DNA of 64,000 nt from Deltaproteobacteria bacterium HGW-Deltaproteobacteria-8 (lineage in GTDB: Bacteria; Desulfobacterota; Desulfovibrionia; Desulfovibrionales; Desulfovibrionaceae), in NCBI GenBank assembly GCA_002840405.1, contig PHAR01000004.1, positions 346,239 to 410,238 of the forward strand, in the 5' to 3' direction. The notes below the pieces were generated by a model. It ran no database searches. It was not told the origin of the DNA and was given only the letters and a program-made list of their open reading frames with translations. Shown piece after piece: positions 8,758-17,546 of the stretch (its first letter is position 1; every line of letters starts with the position of its first letter). Both the position numbers and the translations under genes were made by a program.

Positions 8758-10722
8758 ATGGCTCCAATGAACGCAAACGTCGACTCGACTGCCATGAATC
8801 GCCACCTGAAGGCAATGCGCGCGCTTGGAATCGCCCTCACGCTGCTGCTCGCATGCGGGGCGTTTTCCCCGCTTTACGCCGCCTGGGCGCGAGATACCAG
8901 CCAGCCCATGCCCGAGCTCTTCAAGGCCATCGACAAAGGGGACCTTGACCGCGCACGGGCCGCCATTGATGGCGGCGGCGACGTGAACGGCGTGTACGAC
9001 CGGGACACCATGCTCTGTTGGGCCCTGCGCAACAAGAACCAGGAGATCACCAAGCTGCTGCTCCAGTCGCCCCGGCTGGACGTCAACAAGCGCGGCGTCT
9101 TGTACGACTCCTTCGGTGAGTGGGAACGCACACCGCTGATTTTGGCCTCGCACATGGGCCAGGCAGACACCGTGGCCCTGATGCTGCAGCGCGGCGCCAA
9201 AGTGAACGCGCGCGACCGGACGGACAGCACACCCGAGCCGCGCGGAAATACCGCGCTCATCAAGGCCGCGCAACGAGATCATACGGAAGTCATCCGGGTG
9301 CTCGTCACCCAGGGCAAAGGCATCACCGTCGATGCGCAGACCAAGGACGGCCAGACCCCGCTCTCCCTGGTCGTTGAGGCGGAGGATCTGGAGGCGGTGA
9401 AGCTCCTGCACCGCCACGGCGCGAGGATCAACCACCAGAACAACACAGGTGCCTCCATGCTCCTGGGCACGGTGCTGCACAAGAAGTTCGAGGTGCTGGA
9501 GTATCTCCTCGCCAATGGCGCGGACATCAACATGTCGGACAATAACGGCCAGTCGCCGCTGATGCAGGCCGTCCCTTACGGCAGCAATAAACCGAAGGAG
9601 ACCTACAAATGGGTGGAGAAGTTCCTCACCCACAAGCCCAAGCTGGACTTTGAGCAGCTCAAGGGCGACGGCGGCTTTTCCGCCATGCACCTGGCCGCGC
9701 GCTTCGGGCTTGTGGACATCGGCAAGCTCCTGCTGGACAGCGGCGCCACCCTTGACATCAAGAGCCTGCTCACCGGCGGCACGCCGCTGCACACCGCTGC
9801 CAGCGCCAACCAGATCGACTTCGCCAAGATGCTCATCAAGCGCAAGGCCAACCTGGAGATCGTCGACAAGTTCGGCTCCACCCCGCTCCTGACCGCCGCC
9901 TTGCGCATGGACCCGGACATGGTGGAGGTGCTGGTGGACGCAGGCGCCGCAGTCAACGTCAAAGCAACCGTGAACCCTCTTGTGACGCCCATGGTCTTTG
10001 CCGCCGGCAATCCCAATCCTCTTGAGCACAGAAAGAACGTCGCCATCATCAAGTACCTGCTGAGCCACAAGGGCGACATCAACTTCCCGTCCTCCAACGG
10101 CACCACCCCGCTCATTGCCGCTGCCCGGAAGCCAGACCATTCCGACGGCTACGACCGGGCGTCCCTGCTCATCGACAAGGGCGCCAAGCTCGACCAGACC
10201 AACGACAAGGGCGAGACCGCGCTCATGCTGGCGGCGGGCGCAGGCAACGAAAAGCTCGTCAAGCTGCTCATCGAGAAGGGCGCGGACGTGAACAAGAAGA
10301 ACGGCGCGGGCGAAACGGTGATGAGCTACGCCAAGCGCTCCGGCAACAAGGACAACACCGCGCTCCTGGAGTCCAAGGGCGTCAAGACGGAAGCCCCCAT
10401 CGTCCGCAAGAGCGTCCTCGTCCCCGCCCTGGTCGGAACCTGGAAGGGCTTCCACGACGGGCTGCCCCAGGCCCTGTACACCGTTGTCCTGAACAAGAAT
10501 GGCACCTTTGACTTCAATTCACGGCTCACGCCCGAAGCCCTGAAGCATATCCCCAAAGGCTCCATGAATCCGGTCATCGCCGCGCAGAAGGGAACCTACA
10601 CGTTGAACGATGACGTCATGATCTGGGACATTGTGGGCGCTGCGCCGCACTCCATGCACTGGAAGCTGGAAAAGGGCATGCTGATCCTCGACGACAAGAT
10701 CCGGCTGAAGAAGGGCAAGTAG
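8758..10722 (+). CDS. Secreted multi-ankyrin-repeat protein with distinct C-terminal domain
   Basis: N-terminal hydrophobic segment; many ankyrin repeats ('NTALIKAAQRDHTEVIRVLVTQG', 'ETALMLAAGAGNEKLVKLLIEKGADVNKKN'); C-terminal ~100 aa 'VGTWKGFHDGLPQALYTVVLNKNGTFDFNS...' is not ankyrin. Confidence 0.85.
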   Translation: MAPMNANVDSTAMNRHLKAMRALGIALTLLLACGAFSPLYAAWARDTSQPMPELFKAIDKGDLDRARAAIDGGGDVNGVYDRDTMLCWALRNKNQEITKLLLQSPRLDVNKRGVLYDSFGEWERTPLILASHMGQADTVALMLQRGAKVNARDRTDSTPEPRGNTALIKAAQRDHTEVIRVLVTQGKGITVDAQTKDGQTPLSLVVEAEDLEAVKLLHRHGARINHQNNTGASMLLGTVLHKKFEVLEYLLANGADINMSDNNGQSPLMQAVPYGSNKPKETYKWVEKFLTHKPKLDFEQLKGDGGFSAMHLAARFGLVDIGKLLLDSGATLDIKSLLTGGTPLHTAASANQIDFAKMLIKRKANLEIVDKFGSTPLLTAALRMDPDMVEVLVDAGAAVNVKATVNPLVTPMVFAAGNPNPLEHRKNVAIIKYLLSHKGDINFPSSNGTTPLIAAARKPDHSDGYDRASLLIDKGAKLDQTNDKGETALMLAAGAGNEKLVKLLIEKGADVNKKNGAGETVMSYAKRSGNKDNTALLESKGVKTEAPIVRKSVLVPALVGTWKGFHDGLPQALYTVVLNKNGTFDFNSRLTPEALKHIPKGSMNPVIAAQKGTYTLNDDVMIWDIVGAAPHSMHWKLEKGMLILDDKIRLKKGK

Positions 10723-10800
10723 CCCTCGCGGGGGCCGACAACGAGACGTCACCCGGCGGGCGGGGAGCAGTTGCGGCGCGCATGCTGCTCGGGCCAGCCA

Positions 10801-10829
10801 AAAGAAAAGCCCCCGGCGAAGGGGGCTGG
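10801..10829 (-). terminator. Rho-independent terminator for the minus-strand gene
   Basis: Minus strand reads AGCCCCCTTCGCCGGGGGCTTTTCTTTT. Confidence 0.75.
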
Positions 10830-10844
10830 ATGAGCTGAAACCGT

Positions 10845-11576
10845 CTACCTTCGGTACCCGCTGCGGTGGCGGCCGTCGCTGTCGTCGTCGCCCTTGCTGT
10901 CCGCACCTTGCGCGTCGTCCTTCTTGGCCTCGTCTTTCTTGACCTCTTCCTTCTTGGCCTCGTCCTTCTTGCGATCGTATCTCTTGCGTTCGTATTTGTT
11001 GGGCGCAGCTTTCTGCTGCTCAGCTTTCTTTATGTCCTCGCCCTGGCGCTCATCTCTTTTCGCGTTTTCGCCGCTGTGCTCTTCTTGCTTGACGTCTTCT
11101 CTCTTGTGGTCAGGCCTCATGCTTGCGCCCTTGGCGCGCTCTTCGCGCTCGCGCATTTCCTTGGCCTGGCGCATCTTGGCCTCATTGCCTTCATGCACTT
11201 TCTTCTCGCGTTCGCTCCTGAGACGCTCTTCGCGCATCTGCTGTTCGCTCTTGGAGGCCTTGTCCAGGCGCTCCTTCCACGCATGCTCTTCGCGCTCGCG
11301 TTCTTGCTTCATGCGTTCATGCTGCTCCCGTTCTCTGCGCATTTGCGCCGCGCTCATGCGCTCTCTCTTCATGCGTTCTTGCCACGCAAGCTCTTCACGC
11401 TCGTGCTCGTCCCTCATGCGTTCGTAGCGCTCGCGCTCCTCTCTTCTGGCTTCTTCGCGCAGACGCTCTTCCCGCCGGTACCGCTCACTATTATAGTCAG
11501 AATGGTCGACTGGGGCCGGAGGAATGCAAGCTGACAGAGAAAAGCCTAGGGCCAGGAGCAACACAATCTTTCGCAT
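10845..11576 (-). CDS. Lipoprotein with very long E/K/R-rich charged helical region
   Basis: Signal peptide with lipobox 'FSLSAC'; remainder almost entirely E/R/K/D/M/Q. Confidence 0.7.
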   Translation of the reverse strand: MRKIVLLLALGFSLSACIPPAPVDHSDYNSERYRREERLREEARREERERYERMRDEHEREELAWQERMKRERMSAAQMRREREQHERMKQEREREEHAWKERLDKASKSEQQMREERLRSEREKKVHEGNEAKMRQAKEMREREERAKGASMRPDHKREDVKQEEHSGENAKRDERQGEDIKKAEQQKAAPNKYERKRYDRKKDEAKKEEVKKDEAKKDDAQGADSKGDDDSDGRHRSGYRR

Positions 11577-11866
11577 GCAATCCCCAATGGTTGTAGATAG
11601 TTCAAGGTCATTACCCGTTCACCCAAGCCAAGGCGTGTCGGATTTCAACATTGCCGAGCGCATGCAATCAGCTCATCACCGACAGCAGTTCGCCTCGAAT
11701 ATCTAAAAAATAGTGTTATGGCAACGAGATACTGAATTCACCGACACTTGAGGGGGATGACTTCAAGCCCAGTCGCGGAGCGCGGACCATTGTTTCGTCC
11801 CGACTCGCATTACTGCGATGGACAGTCCCCACCGTTTCGGTGGGCTTGGCGGCTCATGGAGCCCGG

Positions 11867-13417
11867 CTATTTTCCGAGGCAGAACTTTGAGAAGATGTCT
11901 TCCAGCACCCCGTCCGGCGTGATCTCGCCGGTGAGTTCCGAGAGCAGGCGGCAGGCCGCCTCCAGGCGCACGCCCAGGATGTCGTAGGGCATCCCGGCCT
12001 CGGCGTCGTCGGCCAGGGCGACCAGTTCGGCCCGGGCCTGGCGCAGCACCGCAGCCTGGCGCGCGTTGGGCGCGACCTCGTCCACGCCCGGCTCGGCGCA
12101 GGTGCCCAGCAACCGTTCGCGCAAGCGCGCGCACAGCTCCTCCAGCCCCTCGCCGGTCTTGGCCGACACCGCCACGCACTCCAGCCCCAGGCCGCGGGCA
12201 ACGCCGAGCGCCTCGGCGGAAAGTTCTCGGCTGGCGGCGAGGTCGGACTTGTTCAGCAGCACCAGGGTGCGCGTGGGCGGAAGCCCCTCAAGGGCCATGC
12301 GGTCGACGAGGTGCAGGGGCGCTGAGGCGTCGAGCACGTAGAGCACGGCCTCGGCCCGGCCCATGAATTCGCGGCTCAGGTCCTGGCCTTCTCTTTCCAC
12401 CGGGTCGAGTGATTGGACTGAATCGAGAGGTTCTGGCGAATCGGGCGTTTTCGCCCTGGCAAGGCCTTCCACCGGGGGCGCGGCCATGAGCCCCAAGTCC
12501 CCGGCAGGGCCGCGCAAGCCAGCCGTGTCCACCAGGCGCACCAGCAGGCCCGAGAGGTCCAGCTGCTCCTCCAGATAGTCGCGCGTGGTGCCCGGCGTGG
12601 CGGACACGAGCGCCCGCCTGCGGCCCACAAGCGCGTTCATAAGACTCGACTTGCCCGCGTTGACCCGGCCCGCCAGCACGGCCAGCACGCCCTCGCGCCA
12701 GGCCCGCGCCCGCTCCACCCCGGCCAGCAGGCGCTCCACGCCTGCCGCCGCAGCCAGGGCCTCCTGGCGCAACTGCGGCAAGGGCAGGCACTCCACATCC
12801 TCGTCCGGGAAATCCACGGCCAGGCAGAGGCGCGCGCGCAGGGACTCCAACGCCTTGCGCAGGGCGGCTATGCGCTGCGAGAGCGCGCCGGAGAGCTTCA
12901 TCTGGGCAAGATGCAGGGCCGCGCGGGTGGGCGCGGCGATCATCTCGGCCACGGCCTCGGCCTGGGTCAGGTCGAGCCTGCCGTTCAGGAAGGCGCGCAG
13001 GGTGAACTCGCCGGGGGTGGCCAGCCGCGCGCCACGCGTGAGCAGCTCCTCCAGCACGGCACGCAGCACGGCCGGGCCGCCGTGGCAGAAAAGCTCCACC
13101 ACGTCCTCCCCGGTGAAGGAGCCGGGGCCAGGCATGAAGGCGACGAGCACCTCGTCCAGTACGCGGCCTGCGGCGTCCACAAGGCTGCCGTGGTGCAGGC
13201 GGCGGGGCTTGAGGCCGACGAAGCCGGGGTGCGGGGAGCGGAACAGGGCCTGGGCCAGGGCCGGGGCCTCTGGCCCGCTCAGGCGCACGATGCCCACCGC
13301 GCCGGGGCCTGCGGCCGTGGCGATGGCGACGATGGTGCCGAAGACAGTGCCAGGGGCGGTGTCGGGCGTAGTGCCAGGGGCGATGTCCGAGGCGTTGATG
13401 CTCACGCGGGCCTCCAA
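11867..13417 (-). CDS. mnmE: tRNA uridine-5-carboxymethylaminomethyl(34) synthesis GTPase MnmE
   Basis: 'TIVAIATAAGPGAVGIVRLSGP', GTPase G1 'AGRVNAGKSSLMNALVGRRRALVSATPGTTRDYLEE', C-terminal 'ILDxIFSKFCLGK'-type end. Confidence 0.95.
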   Translation of the reverse strand: MEARVSINASDIAPGTTPDTAPGTVFGTIVAIATAAGPGAVGIVRLSGPEAPALAQALFRSPHPGFVGLKPRRLHHGSLVDAAGRVLDEVLVAFMPGPGSFTGEDVVELFCHGGPAVLRAVLEELLTRGARLATPGEFTLRAFLNGRLDLTQAEAVAEMIAAPTRAALHLAQMKLSGALSQRIAALRKALESLRARLCLAVDFPDEDVECLPLPQLRQEALAAAAGVERLLAGVERARAWREGVLAVLAGRVNAGKSSLMNALVGRRRALVSATPGTTRDYLEEQLDLSGLLVRLVDTAGLRGPAGDLGLMAAPPVEGLARAKTPDSPEPLDSVQSLDPVEREGQDLSREFMGRAEAVLYVLDASAPLHLVDRMALEGLPPTRTLVLLNKSDLAASRELSAEALGVARGLGLECVAVSAKTGEGLEELCARLRERLLGTCAEPGVDEVAPNARQAAVLRQARAELVALADDAEAGMPYDILGVRLEAACRLLSELTGEITPDGVLEDIFSKFCLGK

Positions 13418-13487
13418 AGAGAACGCCGGGGCGGGAACGCAATAAACGTCCCCTGCCCCGGCGGCGGTGTCGGGTCTCTGGCCGGGG

Positions 13488-14921
13488 CTATTCCGCGGCG
13501 GGTTCGCTCAGGTCCTTGTAGACCTGGTCCAGCTTGTCCTGGCCCAGCTGTTCAGGCTGGCCCAGCTGGTCGTTGTTGTCCACGGGCGCGTCCTCAAGGT
13601 ACTCGCCGTCCTTGCCCTTGCGCTTGGTCATGATGAGCACGCGCTTCATGGAGCCCTCGCCCTTGCTGCGGGTAAAGACGTGCTCGTCCTCCTGCAGGGT
13701 CAGGTGCACCACGCGGCGGTGGTACGAACTCATGGGCCGGGTGCTCTGGGTGCGGCCGGTGCTCATGGCCTTGTCCGCCAGGTGCCGGGCGATCTGGCGC
13801 AGCCGCTCATCCTGGTTCTCGCGGTAGTCCCCGGCGTCGATCTGCACGCGCACGGAGGCGTCCATGCGTTTGCTGACCAGCCGGTTCACCAAGTACTGGA
13901 TGCTGGCCAGGGTCTGGCCCTCGCGGCCGATGAGCAGGCCGGAATTCTCGGGGTCCTCGATGCGAATGCTGACGCGGTCGCTCTGCAGGGTCACGGTGAC
14001 CTGGGCGTTCTCCACCAGGGGCAGGATCAGCTTCCGGGTCACCTCAAGGGCAACCTGCTCAAGCAGCACCTGGTCCAGATGGCCGATGCCCTGGGGCGCG
14101 CCGTTCTCATCCTCGGAACCGAAGTCACCGGGCTGGGCGTCGCGGCGCGGGGGCCGGGTGTCGCCGGAGTCGCGGCGGGGGCGGTCGTTGTCACGGTCGC
14201 GGCCACGGCCGCGGCCACGGCCGGAGTCGGAGCGGCTTTCGCCGGAACGGTTGGGGGCACGGCCGGAATCGCGGCCGGAATCGCGGCCGGGGTCGCGATT
14301 GCCGTCGCGGTCGGGCGGCAGGGGGCGCACCTCGGGGATGCGGTTGCCGTTGGGTTCTGGCCGGTCCTCGGGCGGGCGGTTGCCGTCGCGCTCAGGCTGG
14401 CGGTCGCCGCGCTCGGGCTGACCGGGCTGGCGGTCGGGCTGACGTTCGCCACGCTCGGGCTGGCCGGGCTGGCGTTCGCCACGGCCACGGCCACGGCCAC
14501 GGCGGCCGCGTTCGCTGCGGCGGGCCTCCTGGCCTTCGCCTGCCTCGCCCTGCGTGGCAGACTGGCCCGGCTGGGCGGCCTCGGCCTGCGCCTGCGCAGG
14601 CTTGGCTTCCGGCTCGCGGCGCGGACGTTCTTCCTGACGCGGACGTTCTTCCTGACGCGGCCTGTCCTCGCGGCGGGGCTTTTCAGCCTGGCGCGCGGGC
14701 TTGGCCTCTGCTGCGGGCTGGTCTTCCACCAGGGACTTCAGGCTGCCGCGCGGCTTGGCGCGCACGGTGGCCTTCTTGACGCCCACCAGGCCGAAGATGC
14801 CCGAGGAGCCGCCGGAGAGAATCTCGATCTCCAGCTTGTCGCGTTTCAGATCATAATGCTTGCATGCGGCCTCAATGGCCTCGTCCAGGTTCTTACCCTG
14901 GAATTCTTTGGCGTCGCTCAC
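13488..14921 (-). CDS. jag: Jag/KhpB RNA-binding protein (Jag-N, KH, R3H) with long R/G/D/P-rich disordered linker
   Basis: N-terminal 'KEFQGKNLDEAIEAACKHYDLKRDKLEIEILSGGSSGIFGLVGVKKATVRA'; KH 'LLIGREGQTLASIQYLVNRLV'; R3H 'PMSSYHRRVVHLTLQED'; next to yidC. Confidence 0.93.
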   Translation of the reverse strand: MSDAKEFQGKNLDEAIEAACKHYDLKRDKLEIEILSGGSSGIFGLVGVKKATVRAKPRGSLKSLVEDQPAAEAKPARQAEKPRREDRPRQEERPRQEERPRREPEAKPAQAQAEAAQPGQSATQGEAGEGQEARRSERGRRGRGRGRGERQPGQPERGERQPDRQPGQPERGDRQPERDGNRPPEDRPEPNGNRIPEVRPLPPDRDGNRDPGRDSGRDSGRAPNRSGESRSDSGRGRGRGRDRDNDRPRRDSGDTRPPRRDAQPGDFGSEDENGAPQGIGHLDQVLLEQVALEVTRKLILPLVENAQVTVTLQSDRVSIRIEDPENSGLLIGREGQTLASIQYLVNRLVSKRMDASVRVQIDAGDYRENQDERLRQIARHLADKAMSTGRTQSTRPMSSYHRRVVHLTLQEDEHVFTRSKGEGSMKRVLIMTKRKGKDGEYLEDAPVDNNDQLGQPEQLGQDKLDQVYKDLSEPAAE

Positions 14922-14957
14922 AATTGTCCTCCCAGCAGGTCGTTCTTGGCCGCCATG

Positions 14958-16580
14958 TTAGGCCTTCCGCATCATCCACCACTGCTGGCCGATGGAGAGG
15001 ACGTTGTTCACCAGCCAGTAGACGACCAGGCCAGCCGGGAAGTTCAGGAACATGAAGGTGAAGACCACTGGCATGAGCAGCATGATCTTGGCCTGCATGT
15101 TGTCGCCTCCGGTGGGCGTCATCTTCTGCTGGACAAACATGGTGGCCCCCATGATCAGGGGGGTGACATAGTAGGGGTCCTTCACCGACAGGTCAGCAAG
15201 CCAGACAAGGTCCGTGAACGGCACGTGGCTGATGAACGCAGCGTGCCGGAGCTCGATGGAGCCGAGCAGGGCCTTGTACAGACCGAAAAACACGGGAATC
15301 TGCACGACCATGGGCAGGCAGCCGCCGGCCGGATTCACCTTGTAGGTCTTGTAGAGGGCCATGACTTCCTGGTTCAGGCGCTCCTTGTCGTCGGCATACT
15401 TCTCGCGCAGCTTGGTCAGCATGGGCTGCAGCCGCTTCATCTGGTCCATGGACTTGTAGCTCTTCTGCGACAGGGGCCAGAAGATGAGCTTGATGAGCAC
15501 GGTCAAGAGGACGATGGCCACGCCGTAGTTGTGCACGTACTTGTAGAACCAGTTGAGCAGCTTGAGGAGCGGCACGGCGATGATGTGGAACCAGCCGAAG
15601 TCAACGGCATCGGCCAGCTTGTTCGGCATGTCGGCCAGGATGGCGCGGTCCGCCGGGCCCATGTAGTACGAACACTTGAGGGTCTGGGTCTGGCCGGGGG
15701 CGATGTTGGCCTCCTGGGCCACGGCCATGTTGAAGACCTCGGACTTGTACAGGCCGCTCAGCTCGGCGTTGCCAGGACCAGGCAGGATGGCGAAGAGGAA
15801 ATAGTTGCTCTCAATGGCGCCCCAGTTGACCGCGCCCTTGTCCTTGGAGTTGATGCCCTTCTTCTCCAGATCGCTCAGGCTGGTCACTTCCTCGAACCCG
15901 ACCTTGGCCGCGCCGTAAGCGATGCGCGTGGGATTGTACTTGTCGTCGCCGCTGGCCGAGAGGGTCTCGGAGGCGGCGGTGAAGGCGACGTACCCGGTGA
16001 CCGCGGCCTTGCCGGGGTTGGTCACCAGCAGTTCCTCAGTGATCAGGTAGGAGTCGGCGCTCAGGGTCAGGCGGCGCTCCAGGCGCAGTCCGCCGACCTC
16101 GCCGGTGAAGGTCAGGGTCTTCTTCTGCCCGGCCGCAAGCTCCGTATCCTGCCCGTCGGAGACCCAGTTGGGGCTGTTCCAGGTGTGGATCTCCTGGCCG
16201 GTGGGCCGCAGCACCACGCCCAGGGCGGAGCGGTCGCGGGCCTTGTCGCCGATCATGTCGATGGCCGGGGACTGGGGGTCGATGGTCTGGTGGTACTTGA
16301 GGAGGTCGAAGCGCTCAAGCACGCCGCCCTGGCTGCTGAAGCGGGCGAGGAACAGCGGGGTCTTGATGGAAATTTTGCGCGCCTTGCTGGCGGGCGGGAT
16401 GGCCTCGGCGGCCTCGGCGGCCTTGGTCTGGGCGCTGGCGCCGGGCTCAAGATTGGCGGCGGGCTGGCCCTGGGCGGCGGGCGGAGCCACGGGCTGCTCC
16501 ACAGGCGGGAAGAGGTAGCTCCAGCCGAAGAGCACGATGAGCGAAAGGGAAAGGGCAACGATCAGGCGTTTGGTATCCAT
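14958..16580 (-). CDS. yidC: Membrane protein insertase YidC
   Basis: 'MDTKRLIVALSLSLIVLFGWSYLFPP', C-terminal 60KD inner-membrane domain 'MKRLQPMLTKLREKYADDKERLNQEVMALYKTYKVNPAGGCLPMVVQIPVFFGLYKAL'; start refined to 16580. Confidence 0.95.
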   Translation of the reverse strand: MDTKRLIVALSLSLIVLFGWSYLFPPVEQPVAPPAAQGQPAANLEPGASAQTKAAEAAEAIPPASKARKISIKTPLFLARFSSQGGVLERFDLLKYHQTIDPQSPAIDMIGDKARDRSALGVVLRPTGQEIHTWNSPNWVSDGQDTELAAGQKKTLTFTGEVGGLRLERRLTLSADSYLITEELLVTNPGKAAVTGYVAFTAASETLSASGDDKYNPTRIAYGAAKVGFEEVTSLSDLEKKGINSKDKGAVNWGAIESNYFLFAILPGPGNAELSGLYKSEVFNMAVAQEANIAPGQTQTLKCSYYMGPADRAILADMPNKLADAVDFGWFHIIAVPLLKLLNWFYKYVHNYGVAIVLLTVLIKLIFWPLSQKSYKSMDQMKRLQPMLTKLREKYADDKERLNQEVMALYKTYKVNPAGGCLPMVVQIPVFFGLYKALLGSIELRHAAFISHVPFTDLVWLADLSVKDPYYVTPLIMGATMFVQQKMTPTGGDNMQAKIMLLMPVVFTFMFLNFPAGLVVYWLVNNVLSIGQQWWMMRKA

Positions 16581-16584
16581 GGTG

Positions 16585-16869
16585 TCAACTCGCGTGGGGG
16601 TCGGGGATGTTGTGGACGATGTGCGGGGGCACGGGATCATACCCGCACCGGCACAGGGGCTGGCAGCGCAAAAGGCGCCACGCAGCCAGCAGGCCGCCCT
16701 TGACCGCGCCGTGCATCAGCACAGCCTGCCGGGCGTATTCGGAGCAGGAGGGCTCAAAGCGACAGGAGCCCGCGAACAGGGGGGAGAGCAGCCGCTGGTA
16801 CAGCCAGATGAGCGCCAGCAAGACGGATCGCGCCGGATCGCGCAATAATGAGCGCAGGTCTTTGCGCAT
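16585..16869 (-). CDS. yidD: Membrane protein insertion efficiency factor YidD
   Basis: 'LIWLYQRLLSPLFAGSCRFEPSCSEYARQAVLMHGAVKGGLLAAWRLLRCQPLCRCGYDPVP'. Confidence 0.95.
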   Translation of the reverse strand: MRKDLRSLLRDPARSVLLALIWLYQRLLSPLFAGSCRFEPSCSEYARQAVLMHGAVKGGLLAAWRLLRCQPLCRCGYDPVPPHIVHNIPDPHAS

Positions 16870-17258
16870 CAGGGCCTCTCGTGGTGCGCCGCCGCCGGGG
16901 CCTCCCGCAGTACGCGGGAGAGCACGGGGGGGAACTCCTGTTCCACCAGGGCCAGATCGACGGTCTTCGGGTCCAGATTACGTTTCGGGACAACGACAAT
17001 GTCAAAAGGCCTGTCGATATCTTCCTGGTGCAGCCTGAAAAACTCGCGCAACACGCGTCGAATGCGGTTGCGCCGTACCGCCCGCCCAACCTTCCGGCTC
17101 ACGGTGAGCCCAAGCCTCAAGCCCTCGCCCGCGTCTACGCGGGACAGGACAAAGAGGACGAAATGCCGGGTGTAAAACTTCCGGCCCTGCTCGTAGCAGG
17201 CCGTGAACCGGGAGCTGGCGAGCAGGCGGCGGCTTCTTGGCCAGCTTAGAGGGCTAAT
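16869..17258 (-). CDS. rnpA: Ribonuclease P protein component; start codon uncertain (ATT at 17256-17258 proposed)
   Basis: '[20 protein letters not shown]...[47 protein letters not shown]'; between rpmH and yidD. Confidence 0.88.
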   Translation of the reverse strand: MSPLSWPRSRRLLASSRFTACYEQGRKFYTRHFVLFVLSRVDAGEGLRLGLTVSRKVGRAVRRNRIRRVLREFFRLHQEDIDRPFDIVVVPKRNLDPKTVDLALVEQEFPPVLSRVLREAPAAAHHERP

Positions 17259-17383
17259 CTCTTGCGCCCCTTCTGACGGCGACGGCGAATCATCGCCTGG
17301 CCGCCCTTGGTGCGGGAACGGACGAGGAATCCGTGGGTGCGCTTCCTTCTGATCTTGCTGGGCTGGTAGGTACGCTTGCTCAT
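17246..17383 (-). CDS. rpmH: 50S ribosomal protein L34
   Basis: [45 protein letters not shown]. Confidence 0.97.
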   Translation of the reverse strand: MSKRTYQPSKIRRKRTHGFLVRSRTKGGQAMIRRRRQKGRKRLAL

Positions 17384-17436
17384 ATGTTTTCTCCTGGGAG
17401 TGTCGGTCTTTTTTTTCCGCCAACGCGGAACCAAGC

Positions 17437-17465
17437 CCTATAGCCGGGTCGACGGCAGTCGTCAA
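17437..17465 (-). promoter_or_regulatory. Sigma70-like promoter of rpmH-rnpA
   Basis: Minus strand TTGACG-N17-TATAGG, about 55 nt upstream of the rpmH ATG. Confidence 0.6.
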
Positions 17466-17546
17466 GCCCCCGGCGGTCAGCCCGGTTCAGGTGACGGCAC
17501 GAGATGTCCCTTTTCGCCGCCGTTTCGTTCTGGTACCCTCTAACGC

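Noticed and set aside
7354-10455. 1033-aa minus-strand ORF opposite gpsA and the ankyrin gene
   Set aside because: Shadow ORF; no recognisable domain
10866-11534. Highly hydrophobic plus-strand ORF that looks like a membrane protein
   Set aside because: It is the complement of the E/K/R-rich lipoprotein; reverse-complementing E/K/R codons yields F/L/S/A codons
11825-11845. CCCACCG-TTT-CGGTGGG hairpin downstream of mnmE as a terminator
   Set aside because: No T-run on either side; too weak to call
13467-16703. 1078-aa plus-strand ORF opposite jag-yidC
   Set aside because: Antisense to two unambiguous housekeeping genes; low-complexity translation typical of high-GC shadow ORFs
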